A DNA stretch of 5,345 nt from Acidocella sp. (lineage in GTDB: Bacteria; Pseudomonadota; Alphaproteobacteria; Acetobacterales; Acetobacteraceae): the NCBI GenBank assembly GCA_029077775.1, contig JAQNCU010000225.1:1-5345 (forward strand), read 5' to 3'. A program made the position numbers and the translations under genes. Positions 1 through 5,345 of this stretch are shown piece after piece (the first letter of the stretch is position 1; each line of letters starts with the position of its first letter). A model generated the notes under the pieces. That model made no database searches, was not told where the DNA came from, and saw nothing but the letters and a program-made list of their open reading frames with translations.

Positions 1-575
1 ACAAACCAATCCTTGAAAATCGCCCTCGCCGTCGCCTCCAGCGTTTCGTTCATCCGGCGGTTGAGTTCGATCTTGTCGTCGAGGGTACCGAGCAGTGACG
101 ATACAGCAGTTTGATGTTTACGATTTGTCAGCAGCGAAATAGGTGCGTTCGTCATTGTCGACGCGCTTGCATTAGGTTGCGCCGACTTGTCTCCAAGAAC
201 GCCTTTCAAGTAGTTGCGAAATTCTGGGGACTTAAGCCAGTAGGAAATATACCGCGGATCATTCGAGTTCTTGATTTTGAGCCGCACAAGATATGATGCG
301 AATACGGCTTCCGGCGGGTCGACGATATAGAGGCTTTCGCCTGTTGTTGCACCTGTTCGTGCAACCACAATATCTTGGTCGTGTAATACATAACGATTAA
401 GCTGATTGATGTCTCCAGAGACATACGGGACAGAATTCCAGTTGAATCCGGCCCCCACGATGTCAGTAATCCGCAGAAATTTGATGCCGGTTTGGGTCGT
501 CGTTGCTGACGCCGTATATCCATAGTCGATAGACGAGCACAGATCAGCCAGCCGACACTTTACCCAGTCACCCAT
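1..575 (-). CDS. hsdS: Type I restriction-modification specificity subunit, N-terminal part (runs off the left edge)
   Basis: HsdS reads the DNA target for both methylation and restriction and holds the HsdM subunits. I translated 191 codons from ATG 575 to the window edge with no stop or frameshift. Residues about 1-155 are the first target-recognition domain, with family-typical segments FLRITDI (33-39), DIVVARTGATTGE (68-80), ASYLVRLK (93-100) and SAQPNAS (131-137). The conserved spacer helix follows (about 155-191), LLGTLDDKIELNRRMNETLE and then ARAIFKDWF, which is strongly diagnostic. The second recognition domain must lie beyond the left edge. The recognition domain is visibly AT-richer than hsdM (about 40% against 67% GC in sampled lines), as expected for exchangeable recognition modules. 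It probably belongs to the same transcript as hsdM. The recognition sequence cannot be predicted from this. Confidence 0.95.
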   Translation of the reverse strand, partial: MGDWVKCRLADLCSSIDYGYTASATTTQTGIKFLRITDIVGAGFNWNSVPYVSGDINQLNRYVLHDQDIVVARTGATTGESLYIVDPPEAVFASYLVRLKIKNSNDPRYISYWLKSPEFRNYLKGVLGDKSAQPNASASTMTNAPISLLTNRKHQTAVSSLLGTLDDKIELNRRMNETLEATARAIFKDWF

Positions 576-580
576 CACAG

Positions 581-584
581 CTCC
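581..584 (-). promoter_or_regulatory. Shine-Dalgarno GGAG for hsdS
   Basis: GGAG lies 5 nt before the ATG at 575 and supports that start. It means hsdS does not depend on the mntA stop codon for initiation. The 117-bp stretch between the mntA TAG and this ATG otherwise holds only the mntA tail remnant and a 22-codon out-of-frame reading frame. Confidence 0.65.
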
Positions 585-629
585 ACTTCCGGCATAACCA
601 TAAACAGCCCCACGAACGCCATGCTCGGA

Positions 630-692
630 TCAACCATCAACATCACCCGTCTGCACCACCAGTTTTTCCCGCGCGATAATCTGCCGGAACGT
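630..692 (-). pseudogene. Orphaned C-terminal tail of mntA after an in-frame amber stop
   Basis: Directly after the mntA TAG, the same frame continues for 20 sense codons, TFRQIIAREKLVVQTG then DVDG, to a TGA at 632-630. An FRxII helix followed by a VVQ strand is the usual end of this nucleotidyltransferase family. The amber codon therefore probably replaced one sense codon: Glu GAG, Gln CAG or Lys AAG are each one change away. Readthrough or amber suppression would give a 110-residue protein. The family tail comparison is from memory; the open frame is seen directly. Confidence 0.65.
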
Positions 693-962
693 CTAGCTGG
701 TGGTGGCCCACTCCACGACATCCACTTTCCAGGGCAGGCTAGATTCTGAAAAATCCTCTTGCAGCGCGCTCAACACGGCCGGGGCCAAGGGCGCATCGTT
801 GATCATCGCCAGGTCTAGGTCTGAATATGGTTTGGCGGTGTGTCTGGCACGCGACCCAAAGGCCCAGACCTCATGCCGGGGCACGTGCAGGCGCAGGATA
901 TCCCGCACAATTTTCCAATGCTCCGGGTGGATATCAACCGGCGGCGCATCAGCACCACTCAT
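693..962 (-). CDS. mntA: MNT-type nucleotidyltransferase antitoxin, apparently truncated at the C-terminus by an amber codon
   Basis: This minimal nucleotidyltransferase of 89 residues has the polymerase-beta-fold motif GSX10DXD: G36-S37, ten residues, then D48-L-D50. The third metal-binding acid is D81 in VDVVEW. In characterised HepT/MntA systems this enzyme adds AMP groups to the toxin's RX4HXY tyrosine and so neutralises it. All catalytic residues are present. It starts at ATG within the ATGA overlap with hepT; no strong Shine-Dalgarno is seen, so it relies on coupling. The protein stops at TAG (695-693) right after WATTS, where family members usually continue into a final FRxII helix. 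The missing tail is still encoded in the same frame downstream. Whether the shortened protein is a working antitoxin is open, and this matters because hepT looks intact. Confidence 0.88.
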   Translation of the reverse strand: MSGADAPPVDIHPEHWKIVRDILRLHVPRHEVWAFGSRARHTAKPYSDLDLAMINDAPLAPAVLSALQEDFSESSLPWKVDVVEWATTS

Positions 963-1366
963 CGCGCCAGCCGCCGCCGTAACTCATCCCGCAAAAAAAC
1001 GGCCTCGGCCAGAAAAGCCGGGATACCCGCCACCACTTGCAGCGCCTTGGCGGCATCGTAAGTGTGGCTGGTTTTGCTCCGCATGTCCCGGTAGACGCGC
1101 CAATCTGGCCATTCGCCGCGCAGCAAGCCTTGTTCGTTGCCGGTGCGGATAAGGTCTGCAAAGGGCATCGCGTCAAACTGTTCTGGCGAGGCGGCGGTCG
1201 CTTCCAAATAGCGCTTTAGCATTTTGTGGCTGAGTTCGTAGGTGAACTCAAAACGCTGGATCAGCCCGTCGCGGATTTGTTCATCGCTCGTGTCGCGCTG
1301 ATAGCGGGCGAGACCTTCCGCAAGGCGCGTGATGGCGTTTTCGAGTGAGCTGATGTCTAGGGGCAC
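959..1366 (-). CDS. hepT: HEPN-domain toxin of the HepT/HI0074 type (RNase)
   Basis: This all-helical protein of 135 residues belongs to the HEPN group once annotated as nucleotidyltransferase substrate-binding protein (HI0074 type). Residues 96-103, RSKTSHTY, hold the RX4HXY signature. R96 and H101 are the expected RNase residues, and Y103 is the tyrosine that the partner nucleotidyltransferase AMPylates in the characterised HepT/MntA pair. Length and motif are intact, so the toxin should be active. It starts at GTG after a good GGAGAG site. Its stop overlaps the mntA start by ATGA, so the two are translationally coupled. Placement between hsdM and hsdS suggests an inserted addiction or abortive-defence module. 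By family knowledge, unmodified HepT cleaves RNA and stops growth; the RNA target here is unknown. Confidence 0.9.
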   Translation of the reverse strand: MPLDISSLENAITRLAEGLARYQRDTSDEQIRDGLIQRFEFTYELSHKMLKRYLEATAASPEQFDAMPFADLIRTGNEQGLLRGEWPDWRVYRDMRSKTSHTYDAAKALQVVAGIPAFLAEAVFLRDELRRRLAR

Positions 1367-1371
1367 GCGGG

Positions 1372-1377
1372 CTCTCC
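1372..1377 (-). promoter_or_regulatory. Shine-Dalgarno GGAGAG that fixes the hepT GTG start
   Basis: GGAGAG is spaced 5 nt from the GTG at 1366. The nearby ATG at 1379 is in a different frame, so the unusual GTG is the credible hepT start. The resulting N-terminus, PLDISSLE after the initiator, matches the style of this HEPN family. Confidence 0.7.
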
Positions 1378-1396
1378 ATAAGGCGGCTGGGACAAG

Positions 1397-1437
1397 GCAG
1401 TTTTAATGCGATGGCCCGGACATGGTAAAAAAACTGC
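1397..1437. repeat. Second inverted repeat GCAGTTTT / AAAACTGC upstream of hepT
   Basis: The 8-bp arms at 1397-1404 and 1430-1437 are a perfect dyad with a 25-nt spacer, directly next to the 1443-1469 repeat. Together the two dyads fill most of the 126-bp hsdM-hepT gap. The long spacer makes a protein-binding site or a large RNA loop more likely than a simple terminator. Confidence 0.35.
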
Positions 1438-1442
1438 GTTTT

Positions 1443-1469
1443 ATGGACATACCGCGCTGACATGTCCAT
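1443..1469. repeat. Inverted repeat ATGGACAT / ATGTCCAT in the hsdM-hepT gap
   Basis: An 8-bp perfect dyad, arms 1443-1450 and 1462-1469 with an 11-nt loop, lies 24 bp beyond the hsdM stop. In the leftward transcript it would form a hairpin, followed nine bases later by a run of seven U. That resembles a poor intrinsic terminator or an attenuator. It could equally be an operator for autoregulation of hepT-mntA: a related half-site, GGACAT, recurs at 1418-1423. Function is inferred. Confidence 0.45.
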
Positions 1470-1492
1470 GAATAACGGGTTTTGCGTACATA

Positions 1493-3094
1493 TCATGGGG
1501 TCACTAATCTGAGCCGCTGCCGGATGGCGGCCGTGAGTTCATCGGCCTTGGCAAACTGGGCCTCCAGCGTGGCATTCAGGCCCGCGAACCGTTCGGTAAA
1601 CGGCACATCATCTTCCTCGGCATCCGCAGCCCCCACATAGCGGCCGGGGGTGAGCACATAGCCGTGCCCCTCAATCTCCGCCCGGCTGGCGGCTTTGCAG
1701 AAGCCGGGGATGTCGGCATAGTCCCCGGCATCGGCCTCGCCGCGCCACGCGTGGTAGGTTGCGGCGATTTTCTTGATATCGGCGTCTGAGAACTCCTTGC
1801 GGGTGCGGTCCACCAATGAGCCCAGCTTGCGAGCGTCAATGAACAGGATTTCGCCCTGGCGGTCGCGGAAGCGGCCATTCTTCTTGTTGCGACTCAAGAA
1901 CCACAAACAGGCGGGAATCTGGGTAGAGTAGAAAAGCTGGCCCGGCAGAGCGATCATGCAATCCACCACATCGGCCTCCACCATGGCACGGCGGATAACG
2001 TCCTCGCCACTCTGGGCCGAAGACATGGAGCCATTGGCCAGCACCACGCCAGCCGTGCCGTTGGGGGCGAGGTGGTGGATGATGTGCTGAAGCCAGGCGT
2101 AGTTGGCGTTGCCCACGGGCGGGGCGCCATATTGCCAGCGGGTATCCTCACGCAGGCGCTCGCCGCCCCAGTCCGAGATGTTGAAAGGCGGGTTGGCGAG
2201 AATGAAGTCGAATTTCTTGTCGCGCCATTCGTCCTTGTGGAAACTGCCCTCGTTGTTCCAGGCGATGCCGCTGGCGTCGATGCCGCGCACGGCGAGGTTC
2301 ATTTTGGCCAGGCGCCAGGTGGTGTAGTTACTTTCCTGGCCGTAAAGGGCGAGCTGGCCGATGCGCCCGCCATGGGCCTCCAGAAACCGCTCGGCCTGCA
2401 CGAACATGCCGCCCGAGCCGCAGCATGGGTCGTACACCCGGCCTTCGACGCCACGGGCCGGGTCCGGGAAGGGCTCCAGCATTTCCACCAGCACGCGCAC
2501 GACGGATCGGGGCGTGTAGAACTCGCCGCCGCGCTTACCCTCGGAGCCCGCGAAGCCGCCGAGGAAATATTCGTATACCCGGCCCAGCAGGTCGCGCGCC
2601 TTGGCGCCCTCGACGCCCAGAGCGATGCCGGAGATGAGGTTGATGAGTTCGCCGAGCATCACCTTGTCCAGCGCCGGACGGTTATAGTCTTTGGGCAAAA
2701 CGCCTTTCAGGGTAGGGTTCTCGGCTTCGATGGCGGCCATGGCTTCGTCGATGAGCTTGCCGATGGTGGATTGCGGGGCGTTGGCCTCCAGGTGCGACCA
2801 GCGGGCCTGTTTGGGCACCCAAAAGATGTTCTCGCCGATATATTCGTCGCGGTCCTCGGCGGCTTCCGGGTCATCACGCAGCAGGGCTTCGTGACGGGCC
2901 TCAAAGGCCAGGGAGATGTGGCGGAGGAAGATGAGTCCGAGGACGACATGCTTGTAGTCGGAGGGTTCCAGGTTCTTGCGCAGTTTGTCGGCGGCGGAGA
3001 AAAGGTCGCGCTCCAGGGCCAACTGGCCTTCCGGGGTGGGTTTGGCGTTTGGCTTGGTTGTTTCGCTCGATGTGCGCGGCCGGCCTCGTGCCAT
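1493..3094 (-). CDS. hsdM: Type I restriction-modification DNA methyltransferase subunit (N6-adenine)
   Basis: HsdM transfers a methyl group from S-adenosylmethionine to adenine within the sequence read by HsdS, in the M2S1 methylase and in the R2M2S1 restriction complex. The product is 533 residues, normal for the family. An N-terminal helical domain (about 24-160, LERDLFSAADKLRKNL onward) precedes the GEFYTPRSVV motif (190-199). SAM motif I follows as DPCCGSGG (222-229), then the catalytic adenine motif NPPF (301-304) and family-typical LAKMNLAVRGI (262-272). A C-terminal helical tail (about 495-530) of the kind that contacts HsdS closes it. All key residues are present and no frameshift is seen. 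An in-frame TTG at 3103 would add three residues, but its spacing to GGAG is only 2 nt. It follows the protease by 17 bp, so both are probably cotranscribed. A 126-bp gap and a toxin-antitoxin pair separate it from hsdS. Confidence 0.96.
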   Translation of the reverse strand: MARGRPRTSSETTKPNAKPTPEGQLALERDLFSAADKLRKNLEPSDYKHVVLGLIFLRHISLAFEARHEALLRDDPEAAEDRDEYIGENIFWVPKQARWSHLEANAPQSTIGKLIDEAMAAIEAENPTLKGVLPKDYNRPALDKVMLGELINLISGIALGVEGAKARDLLGRVYEYFLGGFAGSEGKRGGEFYTPRSVVRVLVEMLEPFPDPARGVEGRVYDPCCGSGGMFVQAERFLEAHGGRIGQLALYGQESNYTTWRLAKMNLAVRGIDASGIAWNNEGSFHKDEWRDKKFDFILANPPFNISDWGGERLREDTRWQYGAPPVGNANYAWLQHIIHHLAPNGTAGVVLANGSMSSAQSGEDVIRRAMVEADVVDCMIALPGQLFYSTQIPACLWFLSRNKKNGRFRDRQGEILFIDARKLGSLVDRTRKEFSDADIKKIAATYHAWRGEADAGDYADIPGFCKAASRAEIEGHGYVLTPGRYVGAADAEEDDVPFTERFAGLNATLEAQFAKADELTAAIRQRLRLVTP

Positions 3095-3105
3095 GGTATC
3101 CAAGT

Positions 3106-3109
3106 CTCC
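3106..3109 (-). promoter_or_regulatory. Shine-Dalgarno GGAG for hsdM
   Basis: GGAG lies just downstream of the protease stop (TAG, 3114-3112). It is 2 nt before an in-frame TTG (3103) and 11 nt before an ATG (3094). Two nt is too short a spacing and 11 nt is acceptable, so the ATG at 3094 is preferred as the hsdM start. Confidence 0.55.
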
Positions 3110-3111
3110 AG

Positions 3112-5199
3112 CTATACTGATTTACATCTATTGGTTACCTTATGGGCCAGTGATTGCAACTCCGGCGCGGCGGGCCGGGCCGGTTTGGCCGGTGGCAGCG
3201 CGTCATTAAGGATGCCGCCGACCTCATCAGGAGTGAGAACAATCCGCTCGACAAGTGCGGAAGCGAGCTTTGCCACCACGGACTGATGGGCGCGAACGAT
3301 ATTTTTGGCGGCGTCATATGCCTGCTCCAGCCGCCGCCTTACCGCCTCCTCCGTGCCGGGGCGGAAATTCAACTGGGTATGAAGTTGCTCCGCATCACCC
3401 ATATCGGCCCAGACCAACCCCGTGGACCCAAGGCCATATGCACCCTCGGCCATCGCCGCCAGCTTTGTCGCCCGGGCTAGATCGCTATGCGCGGGGCCGC
3501 CAGCGCCGGCGGAGATTTCACCGCAAATGACATCTTCGGCCGCGCGGCCAGCGAGCGCGAGCATCAGCATTCTATCCACCAGGTTCGATGTAATAGCTCG
3601 TTTTCCCACGGGCGTGATGCTGGTCTCGCCGCCCAATCTCCCGCCGCGGCCAATCATCAGCGATGGTGGCGAACCAGGATATTCTAACGTGGCGAGCAAT
3701 GCATGGCCGGCCTCGTGCACGGCAATACGGTGCAAATACGCACGATCATGTTCAGCCGTCTCACCAACGATTTCGTGCAGAATATCGTCAAACACGATGT
3801 CCCGCCGCGCCGCGCGGGCCGTCCGCCGCCCTCTGCGCACCCACGCCGCAACATCCGCTCCCGTATGTCCAGCAGCCAAGCTGGCGAGCCGCGCGAGATC
3901 CGTGTTCGGCAGTGCATCACCGAGATAAACCCTAAAAATCTGCTGCAAGGAATCGGTGTCGGGGAGGCCGATCTCAATCTCACGGTCCAATCGGCCGGCC
4001 CGTTTTAGCGCCGGGTCGAGGTTTCCGGGGTAATTCGTGGCGGCAATAACGATAACGCCTTCGCGGGCCGCCGCGCCGTCCAGTTCTTCCAGAAGCACAT
4101 TGATGATGGCACGCCACCATTCGCTATGCTTGGAATCATTCTCACGGCTGCCAATCGTATCGAATTCGTCGATAAAAATGATGGATGGCGCGCTTTTACG
4201 TGCGTCCTGGAAAACTGCCCTGGCGGCGCGCGTGACATCGCCGAGATGCCCGGTGCCAGCTGCCTGCCAACTTGAATAGGATGTAGCAAAGAAAGCCACA
4301 CCACAATGATCGGCGATTGTCTGCGCAGCCAGTGTCTTGCCAACGCCGGGCGGGCCGCTCAGCAGAGCGCCGCAGTCCATATCCGACCAAGCCAGTCGCT
4401 CGGCCTGGTATTCGGCAATATCAGCCGCAAGTGCTTTGGCCCACCTGACCAACTCCGGCATGCCGTGCAAATCATCCAACTTGAGCTTCGAACCTTGGTC
4501 TGACCGCCGGGCTGACGCCGCAAGTTTTGCCAGACGGCGGAGGAAGTCATTCGGCGACTGGCCCTGCCGCAGAGCCAATTTCAACATCTCGGGCTTGATG
4601 TCATCAAACCTGATATCGTGACCCGTCTCGATGTTGCAATCTCCGGTGGCTTCAGTCAGCACGCCGTTGAGCCAGTCCGCGGCGGGGGCCTTCAGCTCCA
4701 GAATGTGGTCAGCCGAATCCCGAAGCGCGCTCGGGACGGCGGATACGATATCGGGCGTAACGATGATGATCGTGCGGCCGTCCGCGATTTCCTCCGCAAC
4801 CTCTTGTACGATGGAGTCGCGGGATTTGTCCTTTGAATTTGAACAGTCAAAAACAGCATACGGGAGTTTTCCAGAAAATGTTTTCTCGCCACAGTGCCTC
4901 GGTAGTTGATCGTGCCACCCGAGCAATGCCGCGGGAGCGGCCTCCAGAACCGGGCGAAGCCACTCCGCGCCCGGAGCCTCGACGATAATCACATCACCAT
5001 TTTCGATTTGCTTGTCGGCATGACAAGTTTGTAGCGCAGCAGCAAAAAGCGCGTCTGCGACGATCAGTGCGAGATCGCGAGCAGGCTTAACGGGGGGAGC
5101 CTCGGGCGGGGGTAGTTCGCCGGTCTGATTGTCCATCGCGTTGATGAAAAACTCATCCAAATCCGCGCCGGTGGCGGGGGGAGCAGCAATCTGCGGCAT
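3112..5199 (-). CDS. FtsH-like AAA+ ATP-dependent zinc metalloprotease (soluble, M41-type)
   Basis: This 695-residue protein combines an AAA+ unfoldase with a zinc peptidase, the layout of FtsH. Walker A is GPPGVGKT (282-289), with a pore-loop aromatic W311 in the SSWQAAG stretch. Walker B is IIFIDEFD (340-347), sensor 1 is IAATN (385-389), and arginine fingers lie in R400-A-G-R403-L-D-R406. The peptidase has HEAGH (495-499) with catalytic E496. D573 in HSDLARAT matches the third zinc ligand of FtsH, so both active sites look intact. FtsH has N-terminal membrane spans; I see none here. Instead residues 1-240 form a divergent domain with two similar APxA[E/D]WLxxVL motifs (75-85 and 171-181), so the enzyme is probably cytosolic. 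The start is set by AAGGAG 7 nt upstream. It is the first gene of the cluster, and hsdM begins 17 bp after its stop. By inference it degrades or remodels proteins linked to the restriction system; the substrate is unknown. The ATPase/protease class is certain, the role is not. Confidence 0.9.
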   Translation of the reverse strand: MPQIAAPPATGADLDEFFINAMDNQTGELPPPEAPPVKPARDLALIVADALFAAALQTCHADKQIENGDVIIVEAPGAEWLRPVLEAAPAALLGWHDQLPRHCGEKTFSGKLPYAVFDCSNSKDKSRDSIVQEVAEEIADGRTIIIVTPDIVSAVPSALRDSADHILELKAPAADWLNGVLTEATGDCNIETGHDIRFDDIKPEMLKLALRQGQSPNDFLRRLAKLAASARRSDQGSKLKLDDLHGMPELVRWAKALAADIAEYQAERLAWSDMDCGALLSGPPGVGKTLAAQTIADHCGVAFFATSYSSWQAAGTGHLGDVTRAARAVFQDARKSAPSIIFIDEFDTIGSRENDSKHSEWWRAIINVLLEELDGAAAREGVIVIAATNYPGNLDPALKRAGRLDREIEIGLPDTDSLQQIFRVYLGDALPNTDLARLASLAAGHTGADVAAWVRRGRRTARAARRDIVFDDILHEIVGETAEHDRAYLHRIAVHEAGHALLATLEYPGSPPSLMIGRGGRLGGETSITPVGKRAITSNLVDRMLMLALAGRAAEDVICGEISAGAGGPAHSDLARATKLAAMAEGAYGLGSTGLVWADMGDAEQLHTQLNFRPGTEEAVRRRLEQAYDAAKNIVRAHQSVVAKLASALVERIVLTPDEVGGILNDALPPAKPARPAAPELQSLAHKVTNRCKSV

Positions 5200-5206
5200 T
5201 GAATCA

Positions 5207-5212
5207 CTCCTT
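5207..5212 (-). promoter_or_regulatory. Shine-Dalgarno AAGGAG that fixes the AAA protease start
   Basis: AAGGAG on the minus strand is separated by 7 nt from the ATG at 5199. It is the best ribosome binding site in the window and decides between this ATG and an upstream in-frame ATG at 5265, which would add a 22-residue extension across the leader. It is preceded by a TATATATA run (5212-5219) that should keep the site unstructured. Confidence 0.8.
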
Positions 5213-5266
5213 ATATATATGTGTAGGGCCGGAGGTGGTGCGTGGTAGCATCCGTCCGATGGCATT

Positions 5267-5274
5267 TGACGTCA
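5267..5274. promoter_or_regulatory. Perfect 8-bp palindrome TGACGTCA at the predicted transcription start
   Basis: TGACGTCA is a perfect palindrome that covers the transcription start expected from the -10 box at 5279-5284. A dimeric regulator bound there could block initiation. No regulator gene is visible in the window, so the role is inference. Confidence 0.25.
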
Positions 5275-5278
5275 GTGT

Positions 5279-5306
5279 ACTATACTACAAGTATACACTT
5301 AGACAA
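5279..5306 (-). promoter_or_regulatory. Candidate sigma70-type promoter for the operon
   Basis: On the minus strand, TTGTCT (5306-5301, -35-like, 4 of 6 to TTGACA) is followed after 16 bp by TATAGT (5284-5279, -10-like, 5 of 6 to TATAAT). It lies in a distinctly AT-rich stretch, with about 28% GC in the line starting at 5281. Transcription would begin near 5272, leaving a leader of roughly 70 nt before the AAA protease start at 5199. The position upstream of the first gene of a tightly spaced leftward cluster supports it. The call rests on motif match only. Confidence 0.5.
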
Positions 5307-5309
5307 GTA
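5287..5309. repeat. Direct repeat ACAAGTA x2 overlapping the promoter
   Basis: ACAAGTA occurs at 5287-5293 and again at 5303-5309, a 16-bp period that places one copy over the -35 element and the other in the spacer. A short inverted pair, AGTGTA (5274-5279) and TACACT (5294-5299), also brackets the -10. This layout could be an operator, but the repeats are short and the region is AT-rich, so chance is possible. Confidence 0.35.
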
Positions 5310-5335
5310 CAAAACATAATATGCAGAGTTTTCTA

Positions 5336-5345
5336 AGCATATGCT
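5336..5345. repeat. 10-bp perfect palindrome at the right edge
   Basis: AGCATATGCT reads the same on both strands and ends exactly at the window boundary, so any longer symmetry or neighbouring copy cannot be seen. It sits about 30 bp upstream of the predicted -35 box. It may be an upstream operator half or nothing functional. Confidence 0.25.

Noticed and set aside
206..523. 105-codon minus-strand frame
   Set aside because: It is an out-of-frame shadow of hsdS; the hsdS frame from ATG 575 has clear family motifs across the same bases.
700..1152. 150-codon plus-strand frame opposite hepT-mntA
   Set aside because: It is antisense to two genes with intact catalytic motifs, and its composition is Arg/Ala/Pro-rich as expected for shadow frames.
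1281..1496. 71-codon minus-strand frame starting at ATGA over the hsdM stop
   Set aside because: The ATGA overlap is tempting, but the frame has no Shine-Dalgarno, crosses the dyad-rich gap and overlaps the start of hepT by 86 bases in the wrong frame. The peptide looks like non-coding translation.
2072..3286. 404-residue plus-strand open frame
   Set aside because: It lies entirely antisense to hsdM and the end of the protease gene, both of which have strong family motifs. Long antisense frames are common opposite GC-rich genes, and the translation shows no recognisable domain.
5212..5219. TATATATA run as a phase-variable repeat
   Set aside because: It is only a short dinucleotide tract and lies upstream of the start codon, so slippage would not change a reading frame.
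5200..5265. 22-residue N-terminal extension of the AAA protease from ATG 5265
   Set aside because: It would run across the AAGGAG ribosome site, has no good Shine-Dalgarno of its own, and its residues look like translated leader.
1..5345. CRISPR array, tRNA, rRNA or insertion-sequence ends
   Set aside because: I saw no regularly spaced repeats, no cloverleaf-like segment, no transposase motifs and no terminal inverted repeats bounding the inserted hepT-mntA pair.

Overview
The window is a single leftward (minus-strand) gene cluster that reads as a type I restriction-modification locus with extra parts. In transcription order, from high to low coordinates, it holds: a promoter-like region (about 5200-5345); a cytosolic FtsH-like AAA+ zinc protease (3112-5199); the type I DNA methyltransferase subunit hsdM (1493-3094); a repeat-rich 126-bp gap; a HEPN toxin / MNT nucleotidyltransferase antitoxin pair (hepT 959-1366, mntA 693-962); and the first 191 codons of the specificity subunit hsdS (1-575), which runs off the left edge. 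No restriction subunit (hsdR) lies inside the window. If there is one, it should be past the left edge or elsewhere.

The genes are packed like one operon. hsdM starts 17 bp after the protease stop, and hepT and mntA overlap by ATGA. hsdS follows mntA with its own Shine-Dalgarno. The only sizeable internal gap is hsdM-hepT, which carries two inverted repeats and could set the toxin-antitoxin pair apart as a separately controlled insert. Nothing convincing is encoded on the plus strand. The long plus-strand open frame there is the antisense shadow of GC-rich hsdM.

The high-GC coding sequence, Shine-Dalgarno motifs and protein styles suggest a proteobacterium, perhaps an alphaproteobacterium; the host cannot be fixed more closely from this window. 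Base composition is uneven. One sampled 60-base line is about 67% GC in hsdM, about 40% in the hsdS target-recognition domain, and about 28% in the upstream promoter region. This fits a modular, horizontally moving defence locus.

How the parts may work together (inference): HsdM and HsdS would form the modification enzyme and, with an HsdR supplied from outside the window, the restriction enzyme. The AAA protease could be a dedicated turnover or restriction-alleviation factor, or a defence effector. HepT/MntA is a known RNase toxin / AMP-transferase antitoxin pair that could act as an addiction or back-up module. The most striking detail is an amber codon in mntA, followed in the same frame by 20 sense codons that look like the usual C-terminal tail of this family. 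The antitoxin therefore appears truncated by one nonsense mutation.
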